The translations under genes and the position numbers were made by a program. A stretch of DNA of 40,826 nucleotides, from assembly GCA_018238545.1 (NCBI GenBank), contig JABCTC010000032.1, positions 1 through 40,826 of the forward strand. Reading direction: 5' to 3'. This DNA is from Candidatus Heimdallarchaeota archaeon (lineage in GTDB: Archaea; Asgardarchaeota; Heimdallarchaeia; Heimdallarchaeales; Heimdallarchaeaceae). Below are positions 27,110 through 35,601 of the stretch, piece by piece. The first letter of the stretch is position 1. The number at the start of each line of letters is the position of its first letter. Under the pieces are notes generated by a model. The model ran no database searches. It was not told the DNA's origin and saw nothing but the letters and a program-made list of their open reading frames with translations.

Positions 27110-27297
27110 TTCACCCTGACTAACTCATCAAATCTGTCATTATTGACAATTTCATCAGCTTGTTCAAGTAGTTTTTTTTCTTCTTCAGTTAGATCTTCAT
27201 CTTCTATGAGGAAGTGTAATAATACTTCTATCTTGTTGATTTTCTTCTCAAGAAAAGCAATTTTGTTTGCTAAAGATTCAACATTTTCAATGGTCAT
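27106..27297 (-). CDS. Antitoxin partner of RelE
   Basis: The 63-residue protein is helical and acidic: NKIAFLEKKINKIEVLLHFL is a coiled-coil-like dimerisation segment, followed by the acidic EDEDLTEEEKKLLEQADEIV that may wrap the toxin. It has no recognisable DNA-binding domain, which is common in archaeal partners of RelE. It precedes the toxin and overlaps it by four bases. It starts at ATG 27297. Confidence 0.8.
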   Translation of the reverse strand: MTIENVESLANKIAFLEKKINKIEVLLHFLIEDEDLTEEEKKLLEQADEIVNNDRFDELVRVK

Positions 27298-27398
27298 TAT
27301 TATCTAGAATGAATGTTGCACAAAAGTATTTAATGTTTATTATCTAAAAGGGAAGAAATTTCAAAAGACTAATTCTATTATTATTGATTCGAAAGTAG

Positions 27399-27435
27399 GT
27401 TCTTCCTCTTCTTTCCCCATAGCAGTCAACTTTCT
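27399..27435. repeat. Direct repeat copy C (37 bp)
   Basis: It matches copy A at 35 of 37 positions, in the same orientation, about 690 bases away. On the minus strand it contains ATG 27420 and encodes MGKEEEEPTF before the frame ends 19 codons on. Together with copies A and B it brackets the RelE cassette. Confidence 0.88.
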
Positions 27436-27596
27436 TTGTTTTACAAAATATATCTATTAATTAATTGATAAAAAAGGTTTGGGAGAGATTTGTTTCCTAT
27501 CACATTGATGAAGCCTTTACTGCTTTCTGTACTTGCATTCTAGTTTCAGCTTGGTCAAAATACGAAAAAAAACTGCAGCGCGATTACAATCGTATT

Positions 27597-27632
27597 ATCT
27601 TACCACACAAAATAAATTTTACGTGGTAAGAT
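27597..27632. repeat. 10-bp perfect inverted repeat, 16-base loop
   Basis: ATCTTACCAC (27597-27606) pairs perfectly with GTGGTAAGAT (27623-27632). It sits 33 bases beyond the stop codon of the deacylase gene, so on the minus strand its transcript could form a 3' hairpin, either a terminator-like or a transcript-stabilising structure. It could instead be an end of a lost mobile element. Confidence 0.55.
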
Positions 27633-27665
27633 TTTCCAAAAAAATTCTTGTTTGATTTGAAAATT

Positions 27666-29291
27666 TTATTGTTTTCTTAGGATTTTTCCTTCTAGAACCT
27701 CTTGTTGTTTTCCTTTCTCCACAGCTATCTTACCATTTACAATAACATACTCTATTCCTGTTGAGAATCTATGCGGTTCTTCATATGTAGCTTCATCAAT
27801 AATAGTTTCAGGATCGAAAATTACTATATCAGCCCAGTAATTTTTCTTTATTAGTCCTCGTTCTTCTAAACGTAATTTCTTCGCTGGGAATCCGGTCATT
27901 TTCCAAATTGCTTCTTCTAAAGACAACCATTTTTCTTCTCTAACATATTTCCCTAACACTCTTGGAAAAGTACCATAAAATCTTGGATGGGGTTTGCCAT
28001 GACTTAAAGGACCTTTAGGAGAAACACCTAAGCCATCAGTTGCAATCATACTATACTCACTTGTCATTATCCTTCTGATGTCTTCTTCACCCATACTTTC
28101 AATAGTAATCCAAACCTCACCTTTTTCATCAAGAATTAGGTTGAAAAGAGTTTCAAAATCATCTTCTAGATTGTGTATTTTTGTTATTTCAACTATATTT
28201 TTCCCTTCAATTTCTAACCATTTATCAGTCTTAACAGAAGCAATGAAGATTTTCTCAAAACCTTGATGTTTAGCAAAGTTCTCGTGATCAGTTAATCCTT
28301 CTTCCATCTCGTTTTTGATTTTCTCTCTAACATTCTTATCACTCAATCTCTTAAGTATTGATCCAATCCCACCAACATGAACCCATGGAGGGAGAATTGT
28401 GATCAGCGAGGTCATGCTTCGATTGTAAGGGTATTGATCACATGTTATATCTAATCCTCTTTGATTTGCTTCATGTATAATCTGTAATGTTTTCTTACTT
28501 AATCCCCAATTGGTTATACCTGAAGCTTTGTGATGAGCAATTTGTCCTCTTTTGCAACCTGACTCTTCAACAATTCGAATGAATTCTTCTACAGCTTCAA
28601 CAACTTTCTCTCCCTCATCTCGTATATGGGAAAAGTATACTTTATCATATTTTGCAACTATCTTTGCGAGTTCAATCACTTCTTCTGTTTTGGCATAAAC
28701 TTGAGGAGAATAGATTAAACCTGCACTCATACCAAACGCTCCAGCATCTAGTGCTTCTTCGACATAGGATTGCATTTTAACTATCTCTTCAGCTGTTGGA
28801 GGGCGATCTTCATATCCCGGTCCTCCAGCAAGACGAATAGCACCAAAACCAACAACAGGAGCAATATTCATCGAACATTTTCCTTTCTCAAGTTCTTTTA
28901 GATAATCTTCAAAGCTCCTCCAAGATAAATCAATCTCAACACCAGGAGGACTCCACATATCAACTTCCTTTTTAAAAAGAGTATAAGTTTCGTCACTGAT
29001 AGGTGCGAGGGAAGAACCACATTGACCAACCGTTGCGGTTGTTATACCTTGAGTAATCATGGATTCAAGTTTGTTACTAATTGGAATATTGCTGTCAGAA
29101 TGACTGTGAATATCAATAAAACCAGGTGCGATAACTAACCCTTTTGCGTCAATAACTATGGATGCTTCATCAGATATTACTTCTTCAATATTGGTAATTT
29201 TACCATTTTTTATAGCTAAATCAGATAAATAAGCTGAATCTCCCGAACCGTCAACAATTCTCCCATTGTGAATAACAATATCGTAAAACAT
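27666..29291 (-). CDS. N-acyl-D-amino-acid deacylase family amidohydrolase
   Basis: The product has 541 residues, the usual length for this family. After the N-terminal beta domain (YDIVIHNGRIVDGSGDSAYL) comes the metal site GFIDIHSHSD (His62, His64). The Cys ligand typical of D-aminoacylases is in TTATVGQCGSSLAP (Cys91). Further family markers are FSHIRDEG, QIAHHKASG and the catalytic aspartate region SMIATDGLGVSP. The enzyme removes acyl groups from N-acyl-D-amino acids or related compounds in the cytosol, releasing a D-amino acid. ATG 29291 is the start. It sits next to the RelE module with no shared operon. It may be functionally linked to the amidohydrolase at 22841. Confidence 0.92.
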   Translation of the reverse strand: MFYDIVIHNGRIVDGSGDSAYLSDLAIKNGKITNIEEVISDEASIVIDAKGLVIAPGFIDIHSHSDSNIPISNKLESMITQGITTATVGQCGSSLAPISDETYTLFKKEVDMWSPPGVEIDLSWRSFEDYLKELEKGKCSMNIAPVVGFGAIRLAGGPGYEDRPPTAEEIVKMQSYVEEALDAGAFGMSAGLIYSPQVYAKTEEVIELAKIVAKYDKVYFSHIRDEGEKVVEAVEEFIRIVEESGCKRGQIAHHKASGITNWGLSKKTLQIIHEANQRGLDITCDQYPYNRSMTSLITILPPWVHVGGIGSILKRLSDKNVREKIKNEMEEGLTDHENFAKHQGFEKIFIASVKTDKWLEIEGKNIVEITKIHNLEDDFETLFNLILDEKGEVWITIESMGEEDIRRIMTSEYSMIATDGLGVSPKGPLSHGKPHPRFYGTFPRVLGKYVREEKWLSLEEAIWKMTGFPAKKLRLEERGLIKKNYWADIVIFDPETIIDEATYEEPHRFSTGIEYVIVNGKIAVEKGKQQEVLEGKILRKQ

Positions 29292-29306
29292 TATACTCGA
29301 ATGAAT

Positions 29307-30041
29307 TCACCCAACCTTGTTTATAACTATTCCCTCTTCCTTTGGACGTCCTATCAATATAATTAGAGTAAATAAATTTGCAAAAGGAATTAGCATTAAT
29401 AATATAGCTAGCATTGGTTTCCTTTTCATAAATCCTTTCAAATCATTAGATTGCATTGTGCCAAAATTATTTTCATTATAAATTTCCGCAAAGGCAACAA
29501 CTCTAAAATAGAAATTGGAGAATAGATAAAAGAGACCACAAAATACAAAAAGCAATACAGGAAGTATAAGGAGATAAAAGGGAAAAGAATCAAATAATAC
29601 AAAAAAGAATGATATGAAAAATGCGATGAAGATATGTCCAATTAAGAAAACTAATTCAATTAGAATGTACTCATTCAAAACATATGAATTCTTAAAAAAT
29701 ATTCTGTTGAAATCACTATTCCCTTTATAGAGAACCAGAAACAAGCTAGTTAAGAAGAATGTTAACCCCATGAGTAGAAAGACTATTGAAAGAAAATTCA
29801 TCCATTTGTATAATGGGAAATGGGTAGGTACAAAAAAAGCTGAGATGAAAAGAATCAATGATAATGAAATGAAAATCACTCCTCCTATTAAGCAATTTTC
29901 AACGTCTTTTGTTCTGTCTGTTTTAAACAAGTCACCATACTTTTCTCTTTTCAATCTATATTTCCGTTTTACATGTTCAAACATCACATCAAAATCACTA
30001 GGGACAAACACACAGAAGAAATAATGTCTTTGAAAGTACAT
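29307..30041 (-). CDS. Membrane protein with five transmembrane helices
   Basis: The protein has up to 244 residues. A basic cytosolic N-terminus (FEHVKRKYRLKREKYGDLF) is followed by about five hydrophobic helices (for example LIGGVIFISLSLILFISAFF, NFLSIVFLLMGLTFFLTSLF, FYLLILPVLLFVFCGLFYLF and MLAILLMLIPFANLFTLIIL). I do not recognise the family. The true start may be ATG 29984, giving 225 residues, because the first 19 residues look unlike a natural N-terminus; no ribosome site distinguishes them. Its stop lies 15 bases before the deacylase start, so the two may be co-transcribed. Confidence 0.65.
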   Translation of the reverse strand: MYFQRHYFFCVFVPSDFDVMFEHVKRKYRLKREKYGDLFKTDRTKDVENCLIGGVIFISLSLILFISAFFVPTHFPLYKWMNFLSIVFLLMGLTFFLTSLFLVLYKGNSDFNRIFFKNSYVLNEYILIELVFLIGHIFIAFFISFFFVLFDSFPFYLLILPVLLFVFCGLFYLFSNFYFRVVAFAEIYNENNFGTMQSNDLKGFMKRKPMLAILLMLIPFANLFTLIILIGRPKEEGIVINKVG

Positions 30042-30114
30042 GTAAATTCAATTAGATAATAAGAAAATTATAGTTAAAAAGTTATGCAATAAAAAAGAGA
30101 AAAGAGGAGGAAAA

Positions 30115-31813
30115 TTATCTTCTTCTTTTCAGAAATATGGTTGTAGTTATTCCTCCAGATACTACAACTAGACCAGCAATCGACAAACCTATTACAAGAC
30201 CTAAATTAAAGCCTGATTTCAATATTGTAAAATGAGTATAACCTGCAAATTCATTGCCTATTTTGAGTTCTAAACCAGTTTCATCCAAATCACTTGAGAG
30301 AAGAAATTCAATAGACAAATCAACATTGCTTGCAGCAGGTATAGCGTTAACAGAAGCTACAATAAATCCCGTAGTTGTTAGAACATTAATTTTTTCTACT
30401 GTACTTAGTCGAGGACTCCAATTCATACAACCAAAATCTAAACCTATTTTACTTCCAGCTTTTGTCCCACCAGCTGTTACTTCTATATCAATTTGAAGGC
30501 TTGGAGTATTGTCAAGCAGATAAAAGAATCCAGGTTTAACATCTTCCCACAGAGCTTGAATATAATCTGATTCAGGAGTGAAGTAGCCGTAGATTTCTGT
30601 CCATTCTATAACTCTATGTGTTGAATTATCTACAATGATTGTTTCAGCAGAAGCACTTACTGATGAAGCGTTACGATATAATTCGAAAGTTATTGGTGCA
30701 ATTGATCCCCTTGCATGATAAAGCCAGTTGTCCCACCCTCCAGCTAGAGCACTTGTAGCTGCAACAGGGTTAGGAGTTTTTGAATTATAATAAATACCCA
30801 AATTGAAAGATGGGGGCAAGATCTCAGAATAATCTTGCACCATGTCATAGTAAAGAGTTGGTTCGGCCCAACCTCCTGTAGGATTATCAGCAAAGAATGT
30901 TGCATTAATTCCTGAATGAAGGGAATAAGCCATAGCAAATCGGTGCTTTAGAGCAAAGTCTCTGAAAGCTTGTGTTTCTGGCTCTGAAAAAGGAGCATTT
31001 CCCGGATAAACTTGTGAAGTGGTTTCAGGCTCCCAGCTTACTCCGTCTCTCCAGAACATATCATAATTTCTGTTGAGATCAGTGTGACCAATAGGATCTT
31101 CATTTATCTGACCGTCTCCATCATTGTCGATGCCTTCATAGTAAGTATGAGAATAGGATAATTACTCACCTATTTTTTCATACACATCAAAAGAGGAGAT
31201 CACGCCATCTAAATTTACATCTTCCCAAGTGTCTTCGTCAAACAGACCATCCGAGTCATCATCCCAAGACCGAAGATTCTTCCTTAACCAATGATCGTTT
31301 TCATCAACATATCTATCTAGACCGTCAGGGTTCAGTGTGGGTATAACATAGATCTCTTGGTTGTCAATAAAACTTGTAATGTCATCATCTACTTGATAAT
31401 TGTTGAGCAAATAGATTATGAATCGCAGTGCAGCTTCTGCGGAAATAGGTTCCATTGCATGATGTTGAGCAACTACAAGTGTTTTAGCTTTCTGATTTGT
31501 TCTTAATTCGTTTGTAATCTTCAGAGCAGTAAGATTCTTACCCAAATAGCTTTGCCCTATTACTTCCATATCTATCAATTCAGGAACTAACTCATGAAAT
31601 CTGTTTATTTCCTCATCAATCTCTGTAGAATTGTGATAAATATTGTAGTATAACAAAGAAAGATTGTCCCAATCCCTTTCCAATTCTGGATAAATTTCCA
31701 TTTGAATAATTATCACTCTTCAAGCCATAAGCTTCCAAAGAGAATCCAGAAAGTAGAATAATAGAAAAGAGAAATAAGAAACTTAACCTTGTTTGAACTT
31801 TATTTCTACGCAT
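30115..31813 (-). pseudogene. Secreted M14-type zinc carboxypeptidase, disrupted
   Basis: The gene reads in three pieces: a signal peptide frame from ATG 31813 (RLSFLFLFSIILLSGFSLEA), a second frame from about 31720, and continuation in that same frame after an in-frame TAA at 31162-31164. The continuation reads LSYSHTYYEGIDNDGDG and IGHTDLNRNYDMFW. All M14 elements are present: HAMEP (zinc His and Glu), NPDGLDRY, the substrate arginine in LNRNY, third zinc ligand in YSLHSG and the catalytic glutamate in ITFELYRN. A C-terminal helix (LGLVIGLSIAGLVVVSGGI) and KRRR tail would anchor it outside the cell. The first frame change lies somewhere in 31616-31736 and fits one extra base. With two lesions it is probably a pseudogene, unless both are consensus errors. 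Confidence 0.85.
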
Positions 31814-31925
31814 AGTCGAATATTAGATTGAACACTTAAATAGTTTAAGCAAACCAAAATATGCTATTTTATCTCCGCCAAACAATCTTCAATAAACTTA
31901 TAGAGGTCTTAATTCTCCTCCCCTC

Positions 31926-32825
31926 ATGAGAGATAAAAGCAGTCAGATAATTCCCGTTCAACCAGAGGACGATTTACCTCTAGTAGACTGCCATTGCCAT
32001 TACCCTGATAAAGAGCCATATAGGAAACCTTTGATGTCTCATCAAGCTGAATATGATCATTTTTTTGAGGAGAATAAAGGTCAATTTATTATCACATCGG
32101 GAAGCGAATGGGACTACGATTTCATACAAGAATTCATGGAAACACATGATAGAATGTATTTTACAATGGGAGTAGTAAACCCTTCAGACAGACGTTCATC
32201 AGAGAAATTTAATGCTAAACGTAGAGAATATATAGATTTTCTAATTAATAACACAGATAAATACATTGCAATTGGAGAGTTTGGCTTAGATTTTCATCAC
32301 GCTAAAACCCTAAAGATGAGAAAAGAACAAGTCCATCAATTTAAAAAGATAGTACAAGAAACAAAACAATTGAACAAACCTTATGTTTTGCATGTTAGAA
32401 ACCCTAGTGAAAAGGATGTTGATCAGAAAAATCCTGACCACGAATATAATGGCGCAACAATTTGTAATAGAATCATACTAGACATTCTCGAAGAAGAAGA
32501 AATACCTCCCTCGAAAGTTATGTGGCACTGTTTTTCAGGACCAGTTGAGTGGGGACCAAAAATTGCTGAAAAAGGGTATTATTTATCGGTGCCATCATCA
32601 GCGTATGGATTTAAAAGATGGCGAAGAAACATCAAAGGAATCCCTTTAGAGAATATTTTGACAGAAACAGATGCATGTTTCCAACACCCTTTCAAGATGG
32701 GAACTTTTAACACTCCTGCAAATGTGAAATATTCAATTGCGGCTATAGCTCATGAAAAAGAAATTACACAAAAACAAGTAGCTGATCAAGTTCTAGTGAA
32801 TGCAAAGAAGTTATTTGGAATTTAA
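31926..32825 (+). CDS. TatD-family metal-dependent hydrolase
   Basis: The 299-residue protein carries the TatD ligand set in order: DCHCHYPD (His-x-His), AIGEFGLDFH (Glu), YVLHVRNPS (His), MWHCFSG (His) and LTETDACF (Asp). TatD enzymes are cytosolic (beta/alpha)8 nucleases or deoxynucleases, involved in DNA repair and degradation in bacteria and eukaryotes; related archaeal members are poorly studied and some may act on other phosphoesters. ATG 31926 is the start. It is divergent from the broken carboxypeptidase. The family call is strong; the substrate is inferred. Confidence 0.88.
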   Translation: MRDKSSQIIPVQPEDDLPLVDCHCHYPDKEPYRKPLMSHQAEYDHFFEENKGQFIITSGSEWDYDFIQEFMETHDRMYFTMGVVNPSDRRSSEKFNAKRREYIDFLINNTDKYIAIGEFGLDFHHAKTLKMRKEQVHQFKKIVQETKQLNKPYVLHVRNPSEKDVDQKNPDHEYNGATICNRIILDILEEEEIPPSKVMWHCFSGPVEWGPKIAEKGYYLSVPSSAYGFKRWRRNIKGIPLENILTETDACFQHPFKMGTFNTPANVKYSIAAIAHEKEITQKQVADQVLVNAKKLFGI

Positions 32826-32893
32826 TTCATTCATTATATGATTTGAGAAGAGTTGTTAAAAAAGAAAAAAAGAAAGGATAAGAGTAATTTAAG

Positions 32894-34390
32894 TCAGCTT
32901 ATTTTTCTTCGAGTTCTAGAAGTTTTAAATGCCTTACCAAACGAAGCTAAAATCACGATTGATAGAAGGAGAAAACCATAGAAGGGGGGAACGTTTATCC
33001 CTAGTTCAGGAATTACGATATAACCATCTGATCGTTTGTAGAAGATATCATAGTCTGTTCCACTTCCAGCATAATCAGTTATATCCCACCAAGATATATG
33101 CACATTCCCCGTAGAATCGATAGCAATGGAGGGAGACCCAGAATGATCTGAACTTTCGGTGGAAACCACTTCTGAAGTTGACCAAGTGGAGGTAGAAACG
33201 TTCCAACATTTGTAAAATATATCAAAATCTGTTCCGCTCCCAGCATAATCTGTCCAATCAGACCAGGTTATATGGACACTCCCTGCAACATCAACAATGA
33301 TTGAGGGCTGCACAGAAAGATTCGTACTCTCAGTTGAAATGATTTCACCGGCAGTCCAAGTTAATAAAGTAGCATCCCAGCGTTTGTAGAAAATATCTTC
33401 ATCTGTTCCGCTCCCAGCATAATCAGTAGCATCATTCCACGCTAGGTGCACATTTCCAGCAGAATCCACAGATAGAAAAACATGGTTAGTCCAATATATA
33501 CTCTCAGAGGAAACGAACTCAGTAGTTGTCCAGACGGATGTAGTAGCGTTCCAGCGTTTATAGAAAATGTCACCATCTGTTCCAGCACCAGCATAATCAG
33601 TAGCATCTATCCACGCTATGTGTACATTCCCTGAAAAATCAGTACCAAGCGAAGGTTCAACAGAAAGATCTGCACTCTCCGTAGAAACTACTTCTGTGGA
33701 TGTCCATAAGGAGGTAGTAGCGTTCCAGCGTTTATAGAAAATGTCCCAGTCTGTTCCCGCACCAGCATAATCAGTTTCATCATGCCATGCTATATGGACA
33801 TTACCCAAAGTATCGACAGCAAGAGAAGGAGTATGAGAATATGCAGTGCTCTCCGTGGACACAACTTCTGTAATGGTCCATAAGGAAGTAGAAATATTCC
33901 AGCGTTTGTAAAAAATATCATTACCTCCAGATCCTGCATAGTCAGTAGCATCTATCCATGATATGTGGACATTACCTTCAATATCCACACCAAGAAAGGG
34001 AGTATGAGAATTTTCCGTGCTTTCGGTGGAAACAACCTCTGTTGTGCTCCATGTGGAAGTAGAAGCATTCCAGCGTTTGTAGAAAATATCTTGATCTGTT
34101 CCCGCAGAATCATAATCAGTAAAATCATCCCAAACTATATGCACATTCCCCGCAGCATCAATAACAATCGAGTTTATCAAGCTATCTTCTGTACTCTCTG
34201 TGGAAACTACGTCCGTTGTGGTCCAAGCAAAAGTAGATTGAGCATAGGCACCTTTAGGTGCATGAGTAGTAGTATCACCTTGTAGAATTTTTGTACTATG
34301 AAAAGTCAACAAACAAGTAATTATCAAAAAACTGATAATTAGAAAACTGAAGATTTTATTTTTTTTTGAATTATCATACTTCTTTATCAT
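32894..34390 (-). CDS. Secreted seven-repeat beta-propeller protein with C-terminal anchor
   Basis: The 498-residue product has a signal peptide (FSFLIISFLIITCLLTF), then seven near-identical repeats of about 58 residues. Each begins W-x-x-x-E-V-V-S-T-E-S, continues with a G-N-V-H-I-x-W strand and ends with an Asp-rich loop and DIFYKRW. A C-terminal helix (FYGFLLLSIVILASFGKAF) and basic tail RTRRK follow. The repeats look like BNR/sialidase-type propeller blades, and seven fit one closed propeller, but no sialidase active site is seen. Asp-rich loops (TDYAGSGTD) may bind calcium. The repeats are also alike at DNA level, with a period of about 174 bases. It should be outward facing. Start ATG 34390. 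Confidence 0.85.
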   Translation of the reverse strand: MIKKYDNSKKNKIFSFLIISFLIITCLLTFHSTKILQGDTTTHAPKGAYAQSTFAWTTTDVVSTESTEDSLINSIVIDAAGNVHIVWDDFTDYDSAGTDQDIFYKRWNASTSTWSTTEVVSTESTENSHTPFLGVDIEGNVHISWIDATDYAGSGGNDIFYKRWNISTSLWTITEVVSTESTAYSHTPSLAVDTLGNVHIAWHDETDYAGAGTDWDIFYKRWNATTSLWTSTEVVSTESADLSVEPSLGTDFSGNVHIAWIDATDYAGAGTDGDIFYKRWNATTSVWTTTEFVSSESIYWTNHVFLSVDSAGNVHLAWNDATDYAGSGTDEDIFYKRWDATLLTWTAGEIISTESTNLSVQPSIIVDVAGSVHITWSDWTDYAGSGTDFDIFYKCWNVSTSTWSTSEVVSTESSDHSGSPSIAIDSTGNVHISWWDITDYAGSGTDYDIFYKRSDGYIVIPELGINVPPFYGFLLLSIVILASFGKAFKTSRTRRKIS

Positions 34391-34612
34391 TTAAACAACC
34401 TCTTTGCTATTTTTATTCTGTTTAGAATATATGAAGCTCTTAAGATAAACATCATTCAACTTGCAATTTAAGCATTTTCCCTCTATCTTACTTCTGAAGA
34501 CTTATCACTATCAACCTCACAAATAATTTGTAACCTTTTGCAGTTTTTCTTCTATTTAGTAGTTTGACCAGAAGGAGTTTCTTTGAATGAAAAAAGTTGT
34601 TTGGAGTTTAAT

Positions 34613-35491
34613 TCATTCATTTTGTTTTTTACTTTTGTTTAGATTTCTCATTTCTTCAAGTATGATATTTCCAAAGACTTCATTATGTGTATCGTCTTTA
34701 TTAGGAACTGGTCTATACTTTGAACCAGGTATGAAGTTTATCATCTTCTTTATTGATTCTGTATCATGTTCAGGATCATCTTGAGCTCCTACAATGATGA
34801 CTGGGGACTTGATTCCATTTACTGATTCCCGCTTCATCTCATAATCAGGTAGGAATGATTCTAGTCTTTTCATCCAATTTAGATAATACCTTTGCAACAG
34901 CCTACTTAATGTATGAATTCTACTTCTCCCAGATTCTTTATCCCTTCTAAATCTGAATTTGTAAAAAAGATAAACCAATGGTTTTTGGGCAATAATAAAC
35001 CAATGAGGTAAGTAAGTTGCAGTAATTTTACGTTTTTTATTTTCTTTATATTTGATTTGAGGAGAAGAGTGAACAGAAAGAAAAGGTCGAAAATCATGTT
35101 TACTCATTGATGCTAAGACACCTACTGAAGAAATAGATGAACCAGCTATTACACATCTCTTAGAATCCAACTTTAAAGCATTAAATGCCAAGATGAAATC
35201 TTCTCCCAATGTTTCTATGGTAAAAATTTTTTCTTCTGAAGGAGAAGAAAACTCCTTTTCTCTAGATTCTATGAAAAAGATGTGGTGGTTTTTCCTTAAA
35301 ACCTTAATAGATTCTCTCCAAAGAAAAATGTAAGAGATAAATCCAGAGTAAAATACAATGTTCATCGAATCATCAGAGGGATTTTCTGCTTGAAGAAGTA
35401 AAACCCTAAGTTTAACACCATTAGTTAATTCAAGAAACTTCTTTTCTGCTTCATTTTCAAGAAAATATTCATTCGCTGGTCTTCGAACCAT
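34613..35491 (-). CDS. Alpha/beta-hydrolase-fold protein with unusual nucleophile elbow
   Basis: From ATG 35491 the protein has 292 residues; a GTG at 35509 would add six. The fold is suggested by strand MNIVFYSGF, the elbow CVIAGSSISSVGVLAS, the acidic loop VIIVGAQDDPEHD and the C-terminal DDTHNEVFG, which would supply Asp and His. The elbow reads G-S-S-I-S rather than the usual G-x-S-x-G, so the second Ser is the probable nucleophile and activity is uncertain. There is a lysine- and arginine-rich middle region (FRFRRDKESGRSR). It is divergent from the dehalogenase at 35602. Confidence 0.7.
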   Translation of the reverse strand: MVRRPANEYFLENEAEKKFLELTNGVKLRVLLLQAENPSDDSMNIVFYSGFISYIFLWRESIKVLRKNHHIFFIESREKEFSSPSEEKIFTIETLGEDFILAFNALKLDSKRCVIAGSSISSVGVLASMSKHDFRPFLSVHSSPQIKYKENKKRKITATYLPHWFIIAQKPLVYLFYKFRFRRDKESGRSRIHTLSRLLQRYYLNWMKRLESFLPDYEMKRESVNGIKSPVIIVGAQDDPEHDTESIKKMINFIPGSKYRPVPNKDDTHNEVFGNIILEEMRNLNKSKKQNE

Positions 35492-35601
35492 AGAGCATAG
35501 TTTAAACACGTTATTTTTATATTTTTGCAGTTCTTGATGTTTTGAGACGTAAAATATAGAATAGCCACAATACTTATTGGTGTAAAACCAATATTCAAAA
35601 C

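Larger units (their letters stand above)
27298..27665. other. 367-base region between antitoxin and deacylase genes
   Basis: This stretch holds direct-repeat copy C (27399-27435) with a 19-codon remnant of the MGKEEEE gene (27420 to 27361, minus strand). It also holds an unassigned 54-residue open frame on the plus strand (27465-27629, TTG start) and a 10-bp inverted repeat (27597-27632). No complete gene was found. The open frame is richer in G+C than its surroundings and may be the end of a lost gene. Confidence 0.55.

Noticed and set aside
31162..31164. In-frame stop in the M14 gene considered as pyrrolysine or selenocysteine recoding
   Set aside because: The codon is TAA, not TAG or TGA, and no recoding hairpin was seen.
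33030..34260. Regular DNA repeats with a period of about 174 bases, considered as a CRISPR-like array
   Set aside because: The period is far too long, there are no short identical repeats with unique spacers, and the units are coding blades of one propeller protein.
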